A model generated the notes under the pieces. It saw only the letters and a program-made list of their open reading frames with translations. It was not told where the DNA came from and did not search any database. Source: Muscardinus avellanarius (taxonomy: Eukaryota > Chordata > Mammalia > Rodentia > Gliridae). From it: 64,000 nt of DNA. Shown piece after piece: positions 57,313 to 64,000 of the stretch. The translations under genes and the position numbers were made by a program. Every line of letters begins with the position of its first letter. Within the stretch, counting starts at the first letter, position 1. Location: the NCBI GenBank assembly GCA_963383645.1, contig OY726561.1, forward strand, positions 25,958,826 through 26,022,825, written 5' to 3'.

Positions 57313-58594
57313 AAAATTATAAAGGTAAGAAATAATTTTTTATTATTTCATTTTAAATTTCCTCAGAGAAGTATTTTCTAACATGAAAATGTATCAAAAC
57401 ATTTTTGTTCAGTCTCAGTAAAAAATGGTAGTACTATAGCAATATGTTCATTTTACATTACACTATGAAGCATTCTTCTGATAGACTGTAATTTTGATCA
57501 TTTTAAATGTTTACTTTCCATCTTTCTAAATGTTTCAAGTCTGGGATAAACTGCAATCTGGTAACAGATTTATGAGCACACTTTTAAATATATTTTTCAT
57601 TTCTCTGAATAACAATTCACTTGGCTTTGCAACAGATCAAATTTTGACATTAAAGTGTGGATGTGATGTTGCATGTCATTGTAAAGCGTTGCACTTATCA
57701 AAGACTCTTCATTGAGAGAAAGAAATGTTTCAACTGTTAAGCAATAAGGTTCTTCACTTGTATTACAGTTTACAAATAAAAATGAATTATAAATATAATA
57801 TTTAAGAAATATTAATGTTTATAAAACTAAAAAATATGATTTTACTAACATAGAAAAATAGAACTGATATGAACCTACAATTTTATCTAGTCCAAAAATG
57901 CTTCTGAAACTTATCTCTATACACTCCATCCAAACATTCATTGAGGATATGCCTGATTGTCTTTAGTTATGGAGAAATAAGTAAATCTTCGGGAAATGAT
58001 TTCCTCTCAGGACAGCCGGGCCTCAAACACTGGGCTTACTTCTAACACAAAGAACCATAAAAGTCAAATCAGAATGGATTTTCTCTTTCGCACCTGAACT
58101 AGCCTATTTAGAAAGCAGTCCTAGTGAGATATTTTAATATTTTTCTTACAACTTTGGTGTTTTTAAACTGTTTTCCACTATGCTTTCTTTTTCTTTTACA
58201 TATAAACCAATTACTGTAGATGTCTTTAATCTATTTTACTCATTATCTGGAGCAATTCGCTCTATGGAGTTTGACCAATAGCAATTAGAGGTAGAAAATC
58301 ACTTTCCTTATATGAATGACATATTTCTTCTGTAATGATAAACTAAGATCTAATTCAGCCTATTAATTATCAGTTATACTGTCCAATAAAATCTGTATAT
58401 ATCCTTTAAGTGTGCTTCCTAAACCACACATTTCTCAGTGTCAACCTATGTACTTGACATTAGAAACTCAAGTGGAGAAGTAAATGATTTTGTTATTTAT
58501 GAAGATTATTCAAGAACAAAATTGGGACTGCTACAAATTTTAAATTAATCTGTGAATTAATACTTATCTTGAGGATAAATATATAATATATCGA
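57313..58594. other. Unrecognised AT-rich sequence
   Basis: No gene or family recognised. Confidence 0.4.
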
Positions 58595-58637
58595 GAGAGA
58601 GAGAGAGAGAGAGATGGGAGAAGAGAAGAGAGAGAGG
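58595..58637. repeat. (GA)n microsatellite
   Basis: About ten pure GA units then GAAGAGAAGAGAGAGAGG. Confidence 0.9.
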
Positions 58638-58758
58638 GGCAACATGCATGATAGATATGCTTTCATCTATATCCTATCCTAAAATAAATGGTACATGGAT
58701 TTAGAAAGATATTTTCTTTAAAGATTTTCTATATAATTACTGGAATAGTAAATACTGA

Positions 58759-58773
58759 AAAAATGTTAATCTT
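58759..58773. repeat. 15-bp target-site duplication (left)
   Basis: AAAAATGTTAATCTT, repeated exactly at 61536-61550. It brackets the chimeric L1. Confidence 0.92.
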
Positions 58774-59129
58774 TTTTTTTTCTCACTGTTTTTTTTTTTA
58801 TTGGTGCACTGTATTCATACATCATAGTGGGATACAAACTTTTGTAGACATACATGCACACATCGCCCAGTCAGCCCCCACCCGATCCCCACCCCATTCT
58901 CTCCCCATCCTTCCCTCCCATGCTTTGCTTAGTGGTTGACATCTAGTATTATAGCAATTTATCCAAAATTAAAAATTATAATCTCACATAACAGTTTCAT
59001 TTGTCTGATACCAAGCTTTTGATAACTTAAATATAACAGTTCAATATTTCTTTTTACTTTCTTTCTTATCAGAGAATTTTTTTTCTATTTTTTTAGGTGA
59101 AACTATTATATATTTATATATTTATTTTT

Positions 59130-59836
59130 CAGAAAAAACTCTATCCTAATATGGAATATGGACTCTAGATACCCACAACGATCTTGAAAAAGAACAAAGC
59201 TAGAAGATATATATTTTCTGATTTCAAACCATATAAAGCTACAATAATTGAAACAGTGTAGTACTATTATAAAGGCAGATATATAAACCATTGGAGTTAA
59301 ATACAAGCCTAGAGCTAAATTCTTCCCTATATTGTCAAGTTATTTTTGACAAGGTTTCCATGAACATTTGGTGGTAGAAATAATAATATTTTAACTAAAT
59401 ATTGTTGAAATATAATAATTACATGAAAAGGAATAAAGTTGGACCCTTACCTAATCCCATATACAAATATTATCTCAATATAGATAAAAGACCTAAATAT
59501 AAATCTTAAGACTATAAACTTTTAGGAGAAAATCTGGGTCATAAATCCTCACAACACTGAAATTGGCAGTGATTTCTTGGATATGATTTCAATGGCACAG
59601 GCAACAGAAGAGTATACAAACTCCCTAAAAAATAAAAAAAAAATTGTATATCTAAAGACAATGTAAACAGAGTTAACAGTTACTAATAGAATGGGATAAA
59701 ATATTTTCAAATGCTATATCTGAAGGTATATTAATATTCCAACTAGAAATCCTAAAAATTAACAACAATAAAGGCAAACAATACCGTTTACAGATAGGTA
59801 AAAGACTAACATAAGTAATGAATCTCCACAGATAAC
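59130..59836 (+). mobile_element. Ancient L1 ORF2 segment inside the chimera
   Basis: Highly diverged sense ORF2 sequence from the region after the RT palm: AAAGAACAAAGCTAGAAGA, GATTTCAAACCATATAAAGC, CTACAATAATTGAAACAG, AATGGCACAGGCAACAGAAG. Its age contrasts sharply with the intact ORF1 next to it. Confidence 0.75.
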
Positions 59837-59841
59837 CAATC

Positions 59842-60759
59842 TTAGTTGACTGTTGGATGGAAAATCTTGTTTCTCTGGTTCTGGTGTGTGTTACCTATTT
59901 CTTCTTTGTAGTTAATCTCTTTGAGTATTTTCTCTAGCGCTGGTTTTGAAGACAAAAATTCCTTCAGTTTCTGTTTGTCATGGAAGCTTCTTATTTCTCC
60001 ATCTAATTTGATAGAAAATTTTGCTGGGTAGGAAATTTTTGGCTGGAAGTTGTTTTCTTTCAGAGTTTGGAATATGTTACTCCAAGCCCTTCTGGCTCTC
60101 ATGACTTGGTTTGGGAAGTCTGGAGTGATTCTAATAGGCTTGCCTCTGAATGTCACTTGGCCCTTTGTTTTTGTTGCCTTTAAGATTCTCTGCTTGACTT
60201 CCACATTGGTCATTTTGACACTTATGTGGTGTGGGGATCCTCTTCTCCGATCCTGTCTAAAGGGAGTTCTATAAGTTTCCTGGGTCTGTGTATCAACCTC
60301 TTGCTCTATGTTTGGAAAATTTTCTGCTATTACTTCCTTGAAGAGATTGTTGATCCCTTTGGTTTCACTTTCTTTTCCCTCCTCTATTCCAATTATTCTT
60401 AGGTTAGCTCTCTTAAAATGGGCCCATATTTCTTCAATATCAGATTCCTGCTGTCGGATATTTTTTCCTAGATTAGAAACTATGCGTTCATTTTTGGAAT
60501 GATCATCTTCTAAGAGTGAGATTCTGTTCTCCATGTGGTCTAATTGGTTGTTTGTGCTTTGAATTGAGGCCTTTACTTCATTAATTGCATCCTTTATCTC
60601 TTTTTGGCTCTCTCTGAGTTCTTTTCGAAGCACCTCTATTATTTCTACAGTTATTTTCCTGATTTGATCTTCTAGAAATCTTTGATTTACTGTTTTATCG
60701 GGTTCTGATGTTGTGGGATTGTGGGCATTCATTGCTCCAGTATTGTTCCTCTTTCCCAT
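59842..60759 (-). CDS. L1 ORF1 protein (RNA-binding chaperone), intact
   Basis: An unbroken 305-codon ORF from an ATG at 60759 (MGKRNNTGAM) to TAA at 59842. The frame stays open 15 codons further upstream, to a GTG at 60804, but no upstream ATG exists and MGK is the usual kind of ORF1 start. Counting from the ATG, the layout is: coiled coil at about residues 25-117 (heptads such as LEDQIRKITVEIIEVLRKEL); RRM at about 118-215 (RANLRIIGIEE, then QETYRTPFRQDRRRGSPHHI); C-terminal domain at about 216-285 (VTFRGKPIRITPDF, ENNFQPKISYPAKF, SFHDKQKLKEFLSSKPALEK). ORF1p forms trimers that coat L1 RNA and aid reverse transcription. Length fits the family (roughly 300-370). ORF2 is not downstream, so the element cannot move itself. 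Expression is unknown. Confidence 0.9.
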   Translation of the reverse strand: MGKRNNTGAMNAHNPTTSEPDKTVNQRFLEDQIRKITVEIIEVLRKELRESQKEIKDAINEVKASIQSTNNQLDHMENRISLLEDDHSKNERIVSNLGKNIRQQESDIEEIWAHFKRANLRIIGIEEGKESETKGINNLFKEVIAENFPNIEQEVDTQTQETYRTPFRQDRRRGSPHHISVKMTNVEVKQRILKATKTKGQVTFRGKPIRITPDFPNQVMRARRAWSNIFQTLKENNFQPKISYPAKFSIKLDGEIRSFHDKQKLKEFLSSKPALEKILKEINYKEEIGNTHQNQRNKIFHPTVN

Positions 60760-61535
60760 GATTTCAGAAGTTTGTGCCTTCTCTGGGTTCTTCCCTTGGG
60801 TCACTATGACTTCACTTAAGGTGTTCTGGATCTCGAGTCAGTAGTATCTCAGACCCCACTACTCCTTTACTGGGTTTTATCACAGAGTCTCCGACCCAGA
60901 GAGTCGATAGAGGCTGCTTTAGACTATGGGGGGTGCCAGGTTGCACGTTCTCCTATGGTGTGATATCTCTGCCACCGCCCCTTCCCCACTGGGTCAAGTC
61001 CCAGGAAGTACAGTACTGGGATTTCTCCTTTGTGGCCTGCAATTTGACTCACTCTTCTTGAGTTCACAGATGTAGCTGTACTGGACTCAGTGAATTCTCT
61101 GCTGCTGCCGCCGGTGGCAATATGGCGCCGCTGCCATGCCCTCGGCCGTGAGGCTGGTGTATTTCTTCTTGGTTTTGATTTCCACTCTGAATCCCTGCAG
61201 CATGTGCTGAGCTCAGCCACTGGGAGCTTTAGATTTTACCTGTGGCAAGAAATCCCACCTGGCTGTTCCGCAGCGGCTCACCTCGGCTTGCTGTAGCCGT
61301 CCGGTCAATTTGCCGCTACCGCCAGCAGTATGGCGCTGCTGCTGCATCCTCGGGCTTGAGGCCAGTTATCTCCTCTGTGGCTCTGAGCTCTGTTCTCAGT
61401 CCGCTTTCTCTCTGGAGCCTGGTGATTTTTTTGTTTCTCTGGTGATGGTGTTTTCTGGCTATGAAAGGCGCTGATTTTGTGGTAATGGAGATTGGTTGTT
61501 AGTGGGGTTCTTAAGCCCTGCTTTTCTCGGTCACC
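60760..61535 (-). promoter_or_regulatory. L1 5'UTR/promoter with monomer-like duplication
   Basis: About 775 bp, GC-richer than its surroundings, from the element's first base (61535) to ORF1. Two related blocks about 205 bp apart (around 61098-61160 and 61305-61370) share GCCGC..ATGGCGC..GCTGC and CTCGG(C/G)..TGAGGC, resembling promoter monomers. The sense strand has GCCATATT (61119-61126), a match to the YY1 site known to set initiation in human L1, and a weaker GCCATACT at 61327-61334. Confidence 0.65.
61119..61126 (-). promoter_or_regulatory. Putative YY1 site
   Basis: GCCATATT on the minus (sense) strand fits the GCCATNTT core. It lies in the first monomer-like block of the L1 5'UTR; the second block has a one-base variant. 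Confidence 0.4.
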
Positions 61536-61550
61536 AAAAATGTTAATCTT
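61536..61550. repeat. 15-bp target-site duplication (right)
   Basis: Exact copy of 58759-58773. Confidence 0.92.
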
Positions 61551-61674
61551 GATGAACATGGTGGTGATGATAAAGTTTGTTGGAGGAAAGAATCTCTTAC
61601 TTATCTTCTAAATTTATCTTAACTACATTAAAAGCTGATTTAAAGGACTAAAATCCATAGATGAGCAGAAAAAA

Positions 61675-61930
61675 AAAGTGACCCAAATGAGGGATGTGGG
61701 AGGGGGAAAAAGGGAAATTCCCTAATATACATTATGTACATTCACAGACATATCAAAGTCAGTCAGTAAACCAAACATGAGAAGAAGATAGTGGGGAAAA
61801 AATGAGCTGGAAAGTGATAAAGGGCTAACTGAATGATGTGTTCATGTATGCCTCTACCATCTTTTACCTCATTTAGATATATAGATATATGACTACAATG
61901 CACCAAAAAGAAATAAAATTTCAAAAAATA
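61675..61930 (+). mobile_element. L1 3'UTR fragment, sense
   Basis: GGGATGTGGGAGGGGGAAAA, ACATATCAAAGTCAGTCAG, AAACCAAACATGAGAAGAAG, TATGACTACAATGCACCAAA and an A-rich tail. It matches 8030-8190 and, on the other strand, the tail of the VNTR composite. Confidence 0.75.
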
Positions 61931-62699
61931 AAGTAATAAAATCCATAATAATCATAAAGGAAAATATACTTTATATAACCCTTTAAGACCTTAAGTTTAG
62001 TGATAAGTAGACATTCAAAAACTAAAACTGGAAATGAACATGAAACCCATGTGTAAAGCATATTTTCAATAAATATGGAACATTCATGTACCTGCTTCCA
62101 GGTTTATCTGGAGATACTGGGAATGACTCAACAGAGATCATTAGCTTTGAAGTAAAAAAGAAGATGAATAAGAGTCCTTCAATTAAATTAGCAGAAGTAT
62201 AATATCTTAAGAAGATAACAGAAATTGTATATTGCTATTTTTAAATGCATGACATTGTCAATAATGAGTAAACTGTAAAGCATAAATTGTAAGGACAGGA
62301 AAGAAGAAAGGAAGGAAACATAGTAGAACTATCAACAGATAGCTCATAAGGAATTTAATCATCACGACAAGATTTAAAACTGTCATTCTATATTCCAAAA
62401 AAATTAAAAATAGAGGCTGGGAGATGACATAGACATATTTAGGTAATAATTATAAAGTTTAAGATAGTATCTTGGTATTATTATAAATGAGGTTGGACAA
62501 AAGTTTGCTCAATGGCAGGAAAGCCTATATGAATTAATTCATATGATGTAGTTGAGAAAAGATGAGAAAATCTTATAAAAATAGAAATAAAAATTTGAAG
62601 AACTAAAGATAGTACTTACTAAGGGTACTAAGAAGCAAAAATTAAAATTTTTAGTGTGGAATTTAAGAACCAGGAGTTTAGGGGAAGATGATATGCCTT

Positions 62700-62700
<1 letters not shown>
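61931..62700. other. Unrecognised AT-rich sequence
   Basis: No gene or family recognised. Confidence 0.4.

Positions 62701-62739
<39 letters not shown>
62701..62739. repeat. Poly(T) tract, about 39 bases
   Basis: A pure T run with no recognisable retroposon body on its right side within reach; orphan tail or mononucleotide expansion. Confidence 0.9.
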
Positions 62740-62799
62740 CAGAAGGAGTTATCATTGTCTAAAATGGAACATAAAGATGAAAGCGAAAGCTGAGTCTCT

Positions 62800-63122
62800 C
62801 TTTTTTGGGTTTATGACAGAATACCCCAAGTGAGGTTATTTATAAAGAATAAAAATTTGCTTCTCAGAATTTTGAAAAGTAAGAAGTATAAGACCAAGGC
62901 ATAAGTACCTTATGAGAGCCTTTTTACTGGTTCCTCCGATGACAGAAGTGGAGTGCTGCAACCTCATTCTTGCTAGCTTATTTTATAGAATCATTAAATA
63001 ATTCATGAGGCCTGAGCCCTCATGATCTATGAACCCCCATTAGGAGATGTAGCCCACCGAGAACTGTTGAATTCGGGATTAAACTTCCAATCCAGAAATT
63101 TGGGAGGACATGGCTAAAACAT
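62800..63122 (-). mobile_element. MST-like MaLR LTR, antisense
   Basis: Blocks TATGACAGAATACCCCAAGT, TTATTTATAAAGAATAAAAA, CATGAGGCCTGAGCCCTCAT, GGGATTAAACTTCCAATCC and GGACATGGCTAAAACATAGC are in the order expected for an MST-type LTR read backwards. Old. Confidence 0.65.
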
Positions 63123-63810
63123 AGCAGAAAGGGTTAGAAATCAGAAGTTGGCAAGTTTTATATTTGGTTTCAAACTAATAGCCTTTAAAATGCTTGAAGT
63201 CCAAGTGAGGATATATGAGAATAAAAGATATTTTGAGAAACAACCAAAAAATGAGTGTAAGATTCTAGGACTAATAATATTTTCTAGGTTAGAATATGTA
63301 GAATAAGAACAAAACGCATGACAAGTTTTAAGAATTGGCAATGACTGTAGGATGTTTTAAGTGTGTGTATTTGTATTCTTAGAAGAAGATGCCAAAAGGT
63401 CTATGAAATTGCACCAAAACCATAGGAAAATGGCAGGGGATAGGATAAATGTGCTGCATTTGGAAAAGAGGGATACTTTCTTTGGACATTTAAAGAAAGA
63501 AAGCATGCTAAGGTTCTAGTACTAGTAAATGTGGGAGTGGAACTAGTGAAATATTATTACATTCCTATATGTTCCATTTTATTTTCCTTTAAAAAGAAAT
63601 GCAGAAAAATCTGGTACATGTGAAAAAGCACTAGAAATTATAAACACTATAAACATAAGAGCTGTAAACATATTGCTGAGGCTAGCAGGGTAGATCATAT
63701 TCCAAAAAATTCAGTAGGACAACTAAACAGTGTTGAAGGCTCAGAGAGATTCAAGATTCTCATATATCAACTTCTTGTTGTAGTGTTAAAAAAAAAAAAA
63801 GGCATAAGTA
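63123..63810. other. Unrecognised sequence
   Basis: No gene seen; the 66-codon minus frame at 63141-63341 has no domain signature. Confidence 0.4.
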
Positions 63811-64000
63811 GCCGGGCGTGGCATGTGGCACACACTAGTAATCCCCGTGCTTAGGAGGCTGAGACAGGAGTATTGCACAGGTTCAAAGCCAACCTCAGCT
63901 ACTTAGTGAGGCTCTCAGCAACTTAGACCCTGTTTCCAAATAAAGTATAAAACAGGTCTGGGAGGATAGACCAGAGGTAGAAAGCCCCTAGGTTCCACCC
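63811..64000 (+). mobile_element. B1-dID SINE, long-middle type, cut by window end
   Basis: Sense: GCCGGGCGTGGCATGTGGCA, CTACTTAGTGAGGCTCTCAG, GTCTGGGAGGATAGACCAGA, GGTTCCACCC at the window edge. The poly(A) lies beyond the window. Confidence 0.92.

Larger units (their letters stand above)
58774..61535 (-). mobile_element. Chimeric young L1: 5'UTR-ORF1 joined to foreign middle and L1 3' end
   Basis: Bounded by a perfect 15-bp duplication with a T tract (poly(A) on minus) at the left edge. In sense (minus) order: complete-looking 5'UTR starting GGTGACCGAGAAAAGC at 61535, intact ORF1 (60759-59842), then at about 59.84 kb an abrupt switch. What follows is an ancient L1 segment in opposite orientation (about 59836-59130), about 200 bp of unrecognised sequence, then about 180 bp of L1 3'UTR (58955-58786) and poly(A). 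ORF2 is absent. A single insertion of a chimeric RNA, or template switching during target-primed reverse transcription, would explain one pair of duplications around all of it. Confidence 0.75.

Noticed and set aside
59842..60804. 320-codon version of ORF1 starting at GTG (60804)
   Set aside because: GTG is not a normal mammalian start; the first ATG at 60759 begins MGKR, as expected for L1 ORF1.
63811..64000. SINE heads considered as tRNA genes
   Set aside because: A/B-box-like sequence belongs to B1 (7SL-derived) and degenerate ID modules; no cloverleaf with anticodon arm can be drawn.

Overview
This is a repeat-dense, AT-rich stretch of a placental mammal nuclear genome, almost certainly a rodent. 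About two dozen SINEs share one plan: a B1-like left half (7SL type, with the GGCTTAAGAGACCCTG block) joined to a degenerate ID-like right half (GTCTGGGAGTGTAG ... CCCAGTACCACC) and a poly(A) tail. This is the B1-dID architecture known from squirrel-related rodents (squirrels, mountain beaver, dormice). Two ORR1-like MaLR LTRs also point to rodents. The species is not determinable by eye. I found no host protein-coding exon, no functional RNA gene and no CRISPR or prokaryotic feature; the window reads as an intergenic or deep intronic region built from transposon layers.

Layout. 0-9.5 kb: SINEs, MLT1- and ORR1-type LTRs, a class II solo LTR with a 6-bp target duplication (2981-3386), and microsatellites. 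9.5-14 kb: ancient L1 pieces, a perfect 56-bp tandem duplication and an antisense ERV-L gag-pol remnant (about 11.47-13.72 kb). 14-25 kb: mostly unrecognised sequence, with a second class II-like solo LTR at 16441-16874. 26.0-28.3 kb: antisense 3' part of a type-D-like endogenous retrovirus (LTR, gamma-type TM, beta-type integrase), followed by two swapped pieces of 28S rRNA and then an antisense L1 with a GC-rich minisatellite in its 5' region (to about 32.2 kb). 35.7-38.2 kb: a 5'-truncated antisense L1 carrying reverse transcriptase and zinc-knuckle coding remnants. 41.35-43.31 kb: a composite retrotransposon made of a ~50/100-bp GC-rich VNTR plus an L1-like 3' tail, bounded by a perfect 17-bp target duplication. 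51.5-57.3 kb: a long decayed sense L1 riddled with younger insertions. 58.76-61.55 kb: a chimeric young L1 with an intact ORF1 and a complete-looking 5'UTR, but with ORF2 replaced by an ancient L1 piece.

The nested insertions give a relative chronology: old L1, MaLR and ERV-L first, then class II ERV insertions and middle-aged L1, then B1-dID SINEs, the VNTR composite and the ORF1-bearing L1. The best candidates for undescribed biology are the VNTR/L1-tail composite (organised like primate SVA but made of different sequence), the ORF1-only chimeric L1, and the rRNA-ERV-L1 junction at 28.3-28.7 kb. All family names come from reading and recognition; no database search was possible.
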